From an uncultured Collinsella sp. (GTDB taxonomy: Bacteria; Actinomycetota; Coriobacteriia; Coriobacteriales; Coriobacteriaceae): a stretch of DNA of 14,784 nt. Shown in pieces: positions 1 to 7,099 of this stretch. The notes beneath the pieces were generated by a model, which worked only from the letters and a program-made list of their open reading frames with translations, did not search any database and was not told where the DNA came from. Where the stretch lies: assembly GCA_902495155.1 (NCBI GenBank), contig CABUWD010000047.1, forward strand, positions 1-14,784, given 5' to 3'. Made by a program: the position numbers and the translations under genes. Numbering within the stretch: the stretch's first letter is position 1; every line of letters begins with the position of its first letter.

Positions 1-903
1 ACCTGGGACGAGCTCATGCAGCTCGAGTACCTCATGAACAAGTTCGGCGACCGCGACCTCGAGGTCTACCTGATCCACGCCGCCGAGTGGAACGCCATGG
101 GCCACAAGCGCATGACCGAGAAGTCCGTCGTGCTCACCGCCTCCGAGTCCGGCACCACCCCCGAGGTCCTCGAGGCCGTCAAGAAGATGAAGGACATGGG
201 CGTGCGCGTCTACGCCATGACCAAGCCCGAGGGCCCCATCGGCCAGGCTGTGGGCGCCGAGAATTGCGTCAAGATGGCTTCCGATCATGGTAACGGCGGC
301 TGCGAGATGGGCTACTACCTCGCCGACTGCTTCGGCCTGCGCCTGCTCAATCGCCGTGGCTGCTTCCCGCAGTTCGATAAGTTCATCGAGCAGACCAAGG
401 ACGTTTGGACCCACCTGGTCGACATCCGCAAGAGCTTCGAGCCGCGCGCCGAGGAGCTCGCCAAGAAGTACGCCCTGGCCCCCTACACCATGTTCATCGG
501 CTCCGGCGCCCTGTGGGGCGAGACCATCCTGTTCTCGATGTGCATCCTGGAGGAGATGCAGTGGAAGCGCACCCGCTACATCACCTCGGCCGACTTCTTC
601 CACGGCACCCTCGAGCTCGTGGAGCCCGGCGTCCCCGTGTTCCTGTTCATGGGCGAGGACGAGAACCGCAAGCTCGACGAGCGCGTCCGCGCCTTCCTGA
701 CCCGCGGCGTGACCGGCGACACCGACATCAACATCATCGACACCGCCGAGTTCGCGATCCCCGGCCTTGACGACGAGTTCCGCGTCATCGTGTCTCCGTG
801 GATCCTCTCCTCGCTGATCACCGATCGCCTTGCCGCTTACTACGAGACGGTCACCAAGCACAACCTCAACTACCGTCGTTACTATCACCAGTTCGACTAC
901 TAA
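1..903 (+). CDS. frlB: SIS-domain fructoselysine-6-phosphate deglycase-like protein, 5' end cut by window edge
   Basis: The frame is open from base 1, so the start lies upstream; 300 residues are visible. Comparison from memory with E. coli FrlB (about 340 residues) suggests some 40 are missing. FrlB-type enzymes hydrolyse fructoselysine 6-phosphate to glucose 6-phosphate and lysine in the cytosol. The sugar-phosphate loop of the SIS fold reads ASESGTTPEV (fragment residues 47-56). A Glu-His pair 16 residues apart (E185 in LEEMQW, H201 in FFHGTLE) matches the acid/base pair known for the related FraB and FrlB deglycases. The stretch LELVEPGVP and the C-terminal KHNLNYRRYYHQFDY also fit FrlB. 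Codon use is strongly biased to C-ending and AAG/CTC codons, unlike the next gene, which suggests high expression. Exact substrate is uncertain, because FraB-like and other Amadori deglycases share these motifs. Confidence 0.8.
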   Translation, partial: TWDELMQLEYLMNKFGDRDLEVYLIHAAEWNAMGHKRMTEKSVVLTASESGTTPEVLEAVKKMKDMGVRVYAMTKPEGPIGQAVGAENCVKMASDHGNGGCEMGYYLADCFGLRLLNRRGCFPQFDKFIEQTKDVWTHLVDIRKSFEPRAEELAKKYALAPYTMFIGSGALWGETILFSMCILEEMQWKRTRYITSADFFHGTLELVEPGVPVFLFMGEDENRKLDERVRAFLTRGVTGDTDINIIDTAEFAIPGLDDEFRVIVSPWILSSLITDRLAAYYETVTKHNLNYRRYYHQFDY

Positions 904-926
904 GAACAAATAACGTTTGTGTCATT

Positions 927-960
927 GGGCCCCGCTCTTATATGGAGCGGGGCCCCGTTT
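927..960 (+). terminator. Hairpin between frlB-like and frlC-like genes, probable (partial) terminator
   Basis: A perfect 11-bp stem (927-937 with 945-955, all but three pairs G:C) closes a 7-base loop. It is followed by a C, a G and only three T before GGG. It lies 23 bases after the stop of the deglycase gene and 21 bases before the next start. The poor T-run suggests incomplete termination, or a stabilised 3' end for the upstream message. Confidence 0.6.
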
Positions 961-976
961 GGGTTGGAGAGTAATT

Positions 977-1813
977 ATGGGCTACCCCCAGCTTGCCGTT
1001 ATGAATATCAGCCATCGCTACTTTGATCTTGAAGAGTTCTTTTCTTCGGCGGCGGCCTCGGGCTACACGTGCTGTGAGCTTTGGACGGGGGCGATGCATC
1101 TGTATGTCGATTGCCATGGATACGATTCGCTCGAGCAGGTGCGAGAGCTTTCGCAGCGGTATGGGGTCCGGATTGTCGGCATTTGTCCCGAGCAGAATAA
1201 CCCTAAGCCGTGGAATATCGCCGCGCGCGGGAAGGAATCGCGTGCTCGCACGCTTGCGTACTTTAAGAACGTCGTCGACATTGCGGTGGAGCTTGGCGCC
1301 GAGCAGGTCATGGTTTCGAGCGGCTGGGCGTTTTTGAATGAGCCGATCGAGGATGCATGGGTGCGGAGCGCTTCGATGCTTCGTTCGATTGCCGAGTATG
1401 CGGGCGAGCGCGGTGTGCGCCTGGTGCTTGAGGCCCTGCAGCCGGTGGAGTCGATGATCGTGAACTCGGCGGCCGATACGAAGCGCATGATTGACGCGGT
1501 TGACCATCCGGCGCTCAAGGCGTGCCTTGATATGGGCGCCATGGCAGTGGCGGGGGATACCATCGACGATTATTTCGATGCGCTCGGCGATGATGTCGCC
1601 CACGTACACTTTGTCGATGTTGCGGCAGATGGCACCACGCATCTTGCCTGGGGTGACGGCGATCGCGATATGCGTGCCGACCTGGATGGGCTGGTGGCGC
1701 GCGGCTATCGCGGAGTTGTTTCGGCTGAGACCTATGATTGGCGCTATTTCGCCAATCCCGCGGCAGCCGACGCTCAGGTTATGGCGGAGTACCGACGCGC
1801 GATTGGCGCCTAA
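977..1813 (+). CDS. frlC: Sugar phosphate isomerase/epimerase, FrlC-like (AP-endonuclease 2 TIM barrel)
   Basis: The protein has 278 residues, the usual size for this TIM-barrel family. The start chosen is the ATG with GGAGAG five bases upstream; an earlier in-frame ATG at 917 would read through the hairpin and lacks a good ribosome site. Conserved metal-site residues are E152 (LVLEALQP), D185 (CLDMGA), H211 (HVHFVD) and E251 (VSAETYDW). Segments such as ELWTGAMH, ICPEQNNP and QPVESMIVN align by eye with E. coli FrlC, which interconverts fructoselysine and psicoselysine. The neighbouring FrlB-like gene supports an Amadori-sugar role. The fold is shared with tagatose/psicose 3-epimerases and IolE-like enzymes, so the substrate is inferred. 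Codon use is more relaxed than in the upstream gene. Confidence 0.75.
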   Translation: MGYPQLAVMNISHRYFDLEEFFSSAAASGYTCCELWTGAMHLYVDCHGYDSLEQVRELSQRYGVRIVGICPEQNNPKPWNIAARGKESRARTLAYFKNVVDIAVELGAEQVMVSSGWAFLNEPIEDAWVRSASMLRSIAEYAGERGVRLVLEALQPVESMIVNSAADTKRMIDAVDHPALKACLDMGAMAVAGDTIDDYFDALGDDVAHVHFVDVAADGTTHLAWGDGDRDMRADLDGLVARGYRGVVSAETYDWRYFANPAAADAQVMAEYRRAIGA

Positions 1814-1857
1814 GTGGGACAGGGCGCCGAGTTGGCGTTTGACGCTTTTTGAGAAAC

Positions 1858-1997
1858 GGGACGTGCTTTCCGCTTGAGGCTTCTGGCGGAAAACACGTCC
1901 CAGAACAGGCGCTCAGAATGGGACACACTTTCCGCTGAGGACCTCAACCGGAAACCGCATCCCAGTTTTTGGCTGGCGGGCGGGACGCGCTTTCCCC
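1858..1997. repeat. Cluster of GGGAC-type palindromic repeats
   Basis: Three direct copies of a half-site begin at 1858, 1920 and 1982: GGGACGTGCTTTCCGC, GGGACACACTTTCCGC and GGGACGCGCTTTCCCC. The first two are each followed by an inverted partner. The first pair (1858-1873 with 1886-1901) forms 15 of 16 pairs around a 12-base loop. The second (1919-1934 with 1949-1964) forms 12 of 16. The third has no partner arm. The spacing of the copies is 62 bases each time. This looks like a REP-type mobile palindrome array rather than a protein-coding or housekeeping RNA element, but the family is not identified. Confidence 0.75.
1919..1970 (+). terminator. Second palindrome plus T5, possible terminator for the frl-like genes
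   Basis: The imperfect stem 1919-1934/1949-1964, with an inner TGAG/CTCA helix, is followed directly by G and five T (1966-1970). This gives it the form of an intrinsic terminator for transcripts arriving from the frlC-like gene. The mismatches in mid-stem make the call tentative. Confidence 0.4.
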
Positions 1998-2058
1998 TAT
2001 GTTTCCAAATGAATACGCTATGAGCCGCGGAGGACGATTCTCCCCGCAAACACTCTAG

Positions 2059-2064
2059 TATGCT
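2059..2064 (+). promoter_or_regulatory. Candidate -10 element of the his operon promoter
   Basis: TATGCT in the context TAGTATGCTAAAGT resembles a sigma-70-type -10 box. No good -35 hexamer is seen 16-18 bases upstream. Transcription from here would start near 2071, giving a leader of about 70 bases that begins right at the hairpin 2073-2104. Confidence 0.4.
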
Positions 2065-2072
2065 AAAGTACT

Positions 2073-2104
2073 CAGAAGACCGGCGGAGCTATGCCGGTCT
2101 TCTG
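2073..2104 (+). promoter_or_regulatory. 5'-leader hairpin of the his operon
   Basis: A perfect 12-bp stem (2073-2084 with 2093-2104) closes an 8-base loop, GGAGCTAT. It lies just upstream of the hisZG ribosome site. There is no run of T after it, so it is not a standard attenuator. It may protect the 5' end of the message or bind a regulator. No histidine-rich leader peptide is visible. Confidence 0.55.
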
Positions 2105-2139
2105 CTCTATATGAAACACAGCATGAGGAGGCTCACCAG

Positions 2140-3855
2140 ATGACGGCCACACCGTGGGGATTCCGGGATATATTGCCCGAGGAGGCTCAGGCGCGCGAGG
2201 AGATTGCGCTGACGGTGAAGGGCTGCTTCAGGGAGCATCATTACCTGCCGGTCGAGACGCCGCTGCTCGAGGACAAGGGTTCGCTCGAGGAGGGCGGCCG
2301 CATTGCGGATACGCCGTTTAAGCTCTTTGATGATGACGGTCGCTTGCTGGTGGTTCGTCCCGACAACACGCTGCCGATCGTTCGCCTGGTTTCGACCCGC
2401 ATGCGCGCGGCCGATCTGCCGCTGCGCCTGCGCTACGAGGCGCCGGTGGTTCGTGAGTGCCAGCGCAATGCTGGCGGCTCGCGTCAGTTTACGCAACTGG
2501 GTTTTGAGCTCATCGGCGCGGGCGACACCGCGGGCGACGTCGAGATTGTCTCGCTCGTGGCCGAGGCGGTGCGCAAGCTGGCGCTGCCCGATGCGCGCAT
2601 TATCGCAGGTAGCGTGCGTCCGTTTAAAGAGCTGCTTGCGGCGTGCGAGGATCGCGAGCTGGCTGCCGAGGCGCTGCGCTGCGTGCACGCCAACGACTTC
2701 GTGGGCCTCGATGCCCGCGTGGCGGCAAGCGCCGAGTCCGATGCCGTCAGGGCCGCCATTAGCGAGCTGCCGCGTCTGCACGGCGGTGCCGAGGTACTCG
2801 ACCGCGTGGATGCGCTTCTGACGGCGGCGGGCATTGTCGCGCCGCTCACGCGCGAGCTGCGTGCCCTGGTCGAGGGCCTGGCTCCCGAGGACGCCCAGGT
2901 GCTGTCGTTCGACTTCTCCATCATGAACTCTTTCGATTACTACACGGGCCTGGTCTTTAAGGCCTATGCCGGCGGCCTGCCTGATCCGGTGGGTTCGGGC
3001 GGACGCTATGACTCCATCTTTACCGGCGCATTTGGCGACGGCATCGAGGTGCCGGCGGCGGGCTTCGCCTTTTCGCTCGAGCGCTTGGAGGCTGCGCGCA
3101 CCTCGGCCGAGGACGCCGCTTCCGATGGCGATCACGCAGCGGGCCGTGGCGCCGAGGGCCCGCTGCGCATCGCCGTGCCCAAGGGCTCGCTTAAGGCCGA
3201 CACGCTCGACGTGCTCGAGGCCGCGGGCCTGGATGTCTCTGAGCTGCGTGACCCCGGCCGTCACCTCATCGTGCGCGGTCGCGACACGCGTGCCGGCGAG
3301 GGTGCAGTCGGAGATATCGAGTTTGTCATTGTGCGCCCCAGCGACGCGCCCGCCTTTGTGGGCTGCGGCGGCGCCGACTGCGGCATCTGCGGCTGGGACT
3401 CGCTTATCGAGGCAGACCTCAACCTGCTGCAGCTGGTCGACCTGGGCTATGGTCTGTGCACCTTTATCGAGGCGGAGCCCGCACGGCGCGCCGGTCAGGC
3501 CGAGCGCAACTATGCTCGCCGCGGGTCGCTTCGCGTGGCCACCAAGTATCCGCGTATCGCGAGTGCCTGGTATGCCGAGCGAGGCGTGAACGCGGACATC
3601 GTTTCGCTGCACGGCAACATAGAGTTGGGCCCCATCGTCGGCATGACCGATCGCATCGTGGATATTACCGCCACGGGCGCCACGCTGCGCGACAACGACC
3701 TGGTCATCACCGGTCGCATCATGGACTGTACGGCCCGCTTCTTCGTCAACCCGGGTGCTGCGCGCCTGGATCCGCGCGTGCGCAATCTGGCAGATCGCTT
3801 GGCAGCCGCCGTGAAGGACAAGCATTTTGAGCCCGTTGCGGGCTCGGCACAATAG
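2140..3855 (+). CDS. hisZG: HisZ-HisG fusion: ATP phosphoribosyltransferase with its regulatory subunit in one chain
   Basis: This 571-residue protein joins two units that are normally separate. Residues 1 to about 317 are a HisZ, a histidyl-tRNA-synthetase-like regulatory subunit: WGFRDILPEEA near the start, RPDNTLPIVRL, RYEAPVVRECQRN and SFDYYTGLVFKAYAGG. A hydrophilic linker (about 318-341) leads to a short-form HisG (342-571) opening with RIAVPKGSLKADTLDVLE and carrying the PRPP loop DRIVDITATGATL. The enzyme condenses ATP and PRPP in the first, feedback-controlled step of histidine synthesis. Short HisG needs HisZ for full activity, so fusion fixes a 1:1 ratio. The loop at 409-417 is cysteine-rich (C409, C414, C417), which is unusual. 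The start has GAGGAGG eight bases upstream. It is the first gene of the operon and overlaps nothing. Confidence 0.92.
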   Translation: MTATPWGFRDILPEEAQAREEIALTVKGCFREHHYLPVETPLLEDKGSLEEGGRIADTPFKLFDDDGRLLVVRPDNTLPIVRLVSTRMRAADLPLRLRYEAPVVRECQRNAGGSRQFTQLGFELIGAGDTAGDVEIVSLVAEAVRKLALPDARIIAGSVRPFKELLAACEDRELAAEALRCVHANDFVGLDARVAASAESDAVRAAISELPRLHGGAEVLDRVDALLTAAGIVAPLTRELRALVEGLAPEDAQVLSFDFSIMNSFDYYTGLVFKAYAGGLPDPVGSGGRYDSIFTGAFGDGIEVPAAGFAFSLERLEAARTSAEDAASDGDHAAGRGAEGPLRIAVPKGSLKADTLDVLEAAGLDVSELRDPGRHLIVRGRDTRAGEGAVGDIEFVIVRPSDAPAFVGCGGADCGICGWDSLIEADLNLLQLVDLGYGLCTFIEAEPARRAGQAERNYARRGSLRVATKYPRIASAWYAERGVNADIVSLHGNIELGPIVGMTDRIVDITATGATLRDNDLVITGRIMDCTARFFVNPGAARLDPRVRNLADRLAAAVKDKHFEPVAGSAQ

Positions 3856-3882
3856 CGCGAGCGTGCACGGGCGCCCCCATAT

Positions 3883-3927
3883 CCGGGCTGCGGGCCGATT
3901 GGCGCCGCCGCCCGGCCTCTCGTTTTT
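3883..3927 (+). terminator. Terminator-like stem between hisZG and hisD
   Basis: An 11-base stem with one mismatch (3883-3893 with 3905-3915) is extended inside by GCC/GGC around the loop GATT. Seven bases later comes a run of five T (3923-3927). It lies in the 105-bp gap inside the operon. It could lower or regulate transcription beyond hisZG. No promoter is obvious between it and hisD. Confidence 0.45.
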
Positions 3928-3960
3928 CGAACACAACCTCGACCGATAGGGGATACCGAT

Positions 3961-5394
3961 ATGAAGACCATCAAGCTTGCTCCCGGTGAGCGCCTCGTTA
4001 CCAACCAGCTCAACCGCAAGGGCGTGCTGCCGCAAAACATCGTCGACGCCGCCCGCGATATCGTGGCCAACGTGCGTGCCAACGGCGATGCCGCGGTGCG
4101 CGATTACTGTCAGCGTTTTGACGGTGTCGAGCTGCAGAGCTTCCGCTTGCCGCAGGAGCAGATCGATGCCGCGCTCGAAGGCCTCGATCCCGCTTTTGTC
4201 GCTGCGCTCGAGAAGGCTGCACGCCAGATTCGTGAGTTCCACCAGCGCGAGGTCGAGCAGAGCTGGTTTACCACGCGCCCGGACGGCACGATACTCGGCG
4301 TTAAGGTGACCCCGCTCGCGGCGGCTGGCATCTATGTGCCGGGCGGTCGCGCGCAGTATCCCTCCACCGTGCTCATGAATGCCATTCCCGCCAAGGTGGC
4401 CGGCGTCAAGCGCGTGGTCATGGTGACCCCGCCGCAAAAAGACGGCCTGATCAGCCCGTATACGCTCGCGGCTGCCAAGCTCGGCGGCGTGGATGAAATC
4501 TATATGGTGGGCGGCGCTCAGGCCGTGGCCGCGCTGGCGTACGGCACCGAGACCATTCCGCGCGTCGACAAGATCACCGGTCCGGGCAACGCCTTTGTTG
4601 CCGCCGCCAAGCAGATCGTCTCGGGCGATGTGGGAATCGATATGGTCGCCGGTCCCTCCGAGGTCTGCGTGCTGGCCGACGCCACGGCCAAGCCCATGGT
4701 GGTCGCGGCCGACCTGATGGCCCAGGCCGAGCATGATCCGCTGGCGGCCTGCTATCTGGTGACCCGCGACGAGCAGTTTGCGCGCGAGGTCGAGGCGGGT
4801 ATCGACATTCTGGTGGCGCAGTCCCCGCGCGCCGAGATCACACGCGCCTCGCTCGATAACGAGGGCACCATCGTGGTTGCCGCCGACATGGCTGCCGCCG
4901 TCGAGGCCGTGAACACCGTGGCGCCCGAGCACCTTGAGCTGCACTGCAAGGACGCGATGGGCCTGCTCGGCGGTATTCGCAACGCCGGCGCCATCTTTGT
5001 GGGCGCGTGGAGCTCCGAGCCGCTCGGCGATTATGTTGCCGGCCCCAACCACACGCTGCCGACCGGCGGCACGGCCATGTTCTCCAACCCGCTTTCGGTT
5101 GAAGAGTTCGTCAAGCGCTCGAGCGTTATTTGCTATACACCCGAGGGCCTGCTCTCCGACGCTCCCGCCACACAGCGCCTCGCCGAGGCCGAGGGTCTGT
5201 GGGCACACGCGCTTTCCGCCGCCCTGCGCCGTCGCGCGCTGGAGCAGGGCGAGGATGCCGTGAGCGCCGAGTCGCTCGCCGCGGCCGACCTGACCAAGGT
5301 CGCCTGGCCGGGCGACGCCGTGACGACGGTTGCCGAGGGCGTGGACCTGGCGGCTGCGGGCGGTGCCGCTGGCACGACCGGCGGGGAGGCCTAA
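3961..5394 (+). CDS. hisD: Histidinol dehydrogenase
   Basis: HisD oxidises histidinol to histidine in two NAD-dependent steps, the last in the pathway. The 477-residue protein shows the family landmarks: GPGNAFVAAAKQIVSG, DMVAGPSEVCVLAD, the zinc ligands Q255 and H258 (MAQAEHDP), D357 (GDYVAGPNHTLPTGG) and H416 (EGLWAHAL), and the catalytic pair E323-H324 (APEHLELH). All expected active-site residues are present. The usual length is about 430-440; here an alanine/glycine-rich tail of some 45 residues (from about 430) runs to the stop, and its last codons contain the ribosome site of hisC. The start has AGGGGAT eight bases upstream. It is separated from hisZG by 105 bp with a terminator-like stem. 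Confidence 0.97.
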   Translation: MKTIKLAPGERLVTNQLNRKGVLPQNIVDAARDIVANVRANGDAAVRDYCQRFDGVELQSFRLPQEQIDAALEGLDPAFVAALEKAARQIREFHQREVEQSWFTTRPDGTILGVKVTPLAAAGIYVPGGRAQYPSTVLMNAIPAKVAGVKRVVMVTPPQKDGLISPYTLAAAKLGGVDEIYMVGGAQAVAALAYGTETIPRVDKITGPGNAFVAAAKQIVSGDVGIDMVAGPSEVCVLADATAKPMVVAADLMAQAEHDPLAACYLVTRDEQFAREVEAGIDILVAQSPRAEITRASLDNEGTIVVAADMAAAVEAVNTVAPEHLELHCKDAMGLLGGIRNAGAIFVGAWSSEPLGDYVAGPNHTLPTGGTAMFSNPLSVEEFVKRSSVICYTPEGLLSDAPATQRLAEAEGLWAHALSAALRRRALEQGEDAVSAESLAAADLTKVAWPGDAVTTVAEGVDLAAAGGAAGTTGGEA

Positions 5395-5395
5395 T

Positions 5396-6511
5396 ATGGC
5401 CGAGCTGACGCCCCGCATGAAGGAGCTCGTCCAGCCTTACCTGGCCGGTATTGAGCCCTACGATCCCAACTTTACGCCCACGCGCATCAATCTTTCGGCC
5501 AACGAGAACACCTATCCCGTGCCCGCCGGCGTGCGCGAGGCGATCGACGCCGCCCTGGCTGCCACACCGCTCAACCGCTACCCCGATCCCATGTCCAACG
5601 ACCTGCGCGACGAGCTTGCCGCTTGGCATGGCGTGACGCGCGAGAACATCTGCGTGGGCAACGGCGGTGACGAGCTGCTCTATAACTACCTGCTGGCGTT
5701 TGGCGGCGCGGGGAGGACCCTGCTCAACTGCCCGCCGTGCTTTAGCGAGTACGCGTTCTTTGCGTCGCTCTGTCAGACCGAGGTGCGCGACGTGTGGCGC
5801 GATCCGGCGACCTTTGAGCTCGACCAGGCAGCTGTGCTCGCGGCGGCACCCGAGTGCAACCTGGTGATCGTGACCTCGCCCAACAATCCCACGGGCGATG
5901 TGGCGCCGCTCGACTTTGTCGCTGCCCTGTGCGATGCGTGCCCCGGCATGGTCATGGTCGACGAGGCCTACGTTGAGTTTGCCGACGATTCGTTTGGCGC
6001 GGCCACCACGGCGCAAGGCCTTATCGCCGAGCATCCCAACCTGGTGATTCTGCATACGCTGTCCAAGGCGTTTGGCGCCGCCGGCGCACGCTTGGGTTAC
6101 GTGATCGCGGCGCCCGAGGTTATCGAGGTGTTCGCGGCGATTCGCCAGATCTATTCGGTCAACGTGCTGAGCCAGGCCGCCGCGCTTGCCTGCGTGCGTG
6201 CCCGTGATGCCTATGCGCCCGTGGTGGCGCAGGTCGCATCCGAGCGCGAGCGCGAGCTGTGCGCCCTGCGCGCGATGGCTGCCGAGGGCATGCCCGTGGA
6301 GGCATGGCCGAGCGCAGCGAATTTTGTGCTCGTGCGTACGTCGCATGCCACGCGCGTGCGCGAGCGCCTGCGCGACGAGTATTCGATTTTGGTGCGCGAC
6401 TTTAGCTACGCACCGGGCCTTGCGGACTGTCTGCGCATTACCGTGGGCACGCCGCAGGAAAACGATGAGGTGCTGGCTGCGTTTGCCGCGCTGGTGAAGG
6501 AGGAGATGTAG
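5396..6511 (+). CDS. hisC: Histidinol-phosphate aminotransferase
   Basis: This fold-type I PLP enzyme of 371 residues moves an amino group from glutamate to imidazole acetol phosphate. Visible landmarks are SPNNPTGD (N164), the cofactor-contacting DEAYVEF (D189, Y192), the PLP lysine K224 in LSKAFGAAGARLGY with R232, and the substrate-binding arginine R347 in CLRITVGTP. The start is the ATG one base after the hisD stop, with GGGGAGG six bases before it; an open frame continues upstream inside hisD but has no ribosome site. Tight coupling to hisD and hisB suggests translational coupling. Aromatic aminotransferase paralogues share the motifs, but the operon settles the role. Confidence 0.95.
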   Translation: MAELTPRMKELVQPYLAGIEPYDPNFTPTRINLSANENTYPVPAGVREAIDAALAATPLNRYPDPMSNDLRDELAAWHGVTRENICVGNGGDELLYNYLLAFGGAGRTLLNCPPCFSEYAFFASLCQTEVRDVWRDPATFELDQAAVLAAAPECNLVIVTSPNNPTGDVAPLDFVAALCDACPGMVMVDEAYVEFADDSFGAATTAQGLIAEHPNLVILHTLSKAFGAAGARLGYVIAAPEVIEVFAAIRQIYSVNVLSQAAALACVRARDAYAPVVAQVASERERELCALRAMAAEGMPVEAWPSAANFVLVRTSHATRVRERLRDEYSILVRDFSYAPGLADCLRITVGTPQENDEVLAAFAALVKEEM

Positions 6512-7099
6512 ATGGGCCGTTATGCCGAGGTGCCCCGCAAGACGGGGGAGACCGACATCGTCGTAAAGCTTGACCTTGACGGAAGCGGCGTGTGCGATAT
6601 CTCGACCGGCGTGCCGTTTTTCGACCACATGCTCAACGCCTTTGGCCGCCATGGCCTGTTCGATTTGACGGTACATGCGGTAGGCGACGTGGAGGTCGAC
6701 GCGCACCACACCGTCGAGGACACGGGCATTGTGCTGGGCGAGGCGTTCTGCCAAGCGCTGGGTGACAAGGCGGGCATTACGCGCTTTGCCGATGCGGCGA
6801 TCGCCATGGACGAGACGCTCGTGATGGCAGCCGTGGACATTTCGGGCCGCGGGCAGGCCTACTGCGAGCTGCCCGTACCGACTGAGCGCGTGGGCAGTTT
6901 CGATACCGAGCTGGCCGTCGAGTTCTTCTACGCCTTCGCGCGCGACGCCAAACTCACGCTGCACGTGCGCGAGCTGGCGGGCGGCAACTCGCATCACATT
7001 ATCGAGGCCGCCTTTAAGGCCGTGGGCCGCACGATGCGCCGCGCCTGCGAGCTCGATCCCCGCGTGCAGGGCATCCCCAGCACCAAGGGCTCACTGTAA
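6512..7099 (+). CDS. hisB: Imidazoleglycerol-phosphate dehydratase (single-function HisB)
   Basis: The enzyme dehydrates imidazole glycerol phosphate to imidazole acetol phosphate and uses manganese. The protein has 195 residues, the length of the dehydratase alone, with no fused phosphatase domain. That is why a separate histidinol phosphatase is needed (found downstream on the minus strand). Metal ligands are seen in FFDHML (H39), AHHTVEDTG (H65, H66, E69) and GGNSHHIIEAAFK (H161, H162, E165). The ATG follows the hisC stop directly, and its strong ribosome site AAGGAGGAG lies within the hisC end. Its own stop codon TAA is part of the outer pairs of the inverted repeat that follows. Confidence 0.96.
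   Translation: MGRYAEVPRKTGETDIVVKLDLDGSGVCDISTGVPFFDHMLNAFGRHGLFDLTVHAVGDVEVDAHHTVEDTGIVLGEAFCQALGDKAGITRFADAAIAMDETLVMAAVDISGRGQAYCELPVPTERVGSFDTELAVEFFYAFARDAKLTLHVRELAGGNSHHIIEAAFKAVGRTMRRACELDPRVQGIPSTKGSL

Larger units (their letters stand above)
1814..2139. other. 326-bp intergenic region: repeats, candidate promoter, his leader
   Basis: No credible gene is seen. From left to right it holds a GGCGCC pair (1805-1810 and 1823-1828) that can form a small stem at the end of the frlC-like gene, a weak GCGT/ACGC stem with five T (1835-1850), the GGGAC palindrome cluster (1858-1997), the candidate his promoter (2059-2064), the leader hairpin (2073-2104) and the hisZG ribosome site GAGGAGG (2125-2131). 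I looked for a T-box consensus ahead of the his genes and found none. Confidence 0.7.

Noticed and set aside
917..976. Start of the FrlC-like gene at 917
   Set aside because: It would place the terminator-like hairpin inside the coding region; the ATG at 977 has GGAGAG at proper distance.
1814..2139. T-box riboswitch ahead of the his operon (expected for HisZ-led operons in some bacteria)
   Set aside because: No T-box core sequence (TGGNACCGCG type) and no specifier-loop architecture is visible; the leader is only about 70 bases.
2060..2139. Histidine attenuator with leader peptide
   Set aside because: There is no short frame with a run of histidine codons, and no T-run follows the leader hairpin.
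2107..5418. Open frame of 1,103 codons on the minus strand across hisZG and hisD
   Set aside because: It is a GC-driven shadow: the plus-strand frames carry clear enzyme motifs, and the antisense product is Arg/His/Gly/Ala-rich without any family motif. The same holds for the long minus-strand frames over hisC-hisB (5126-6997) and hisA-hisF (7887-10016).
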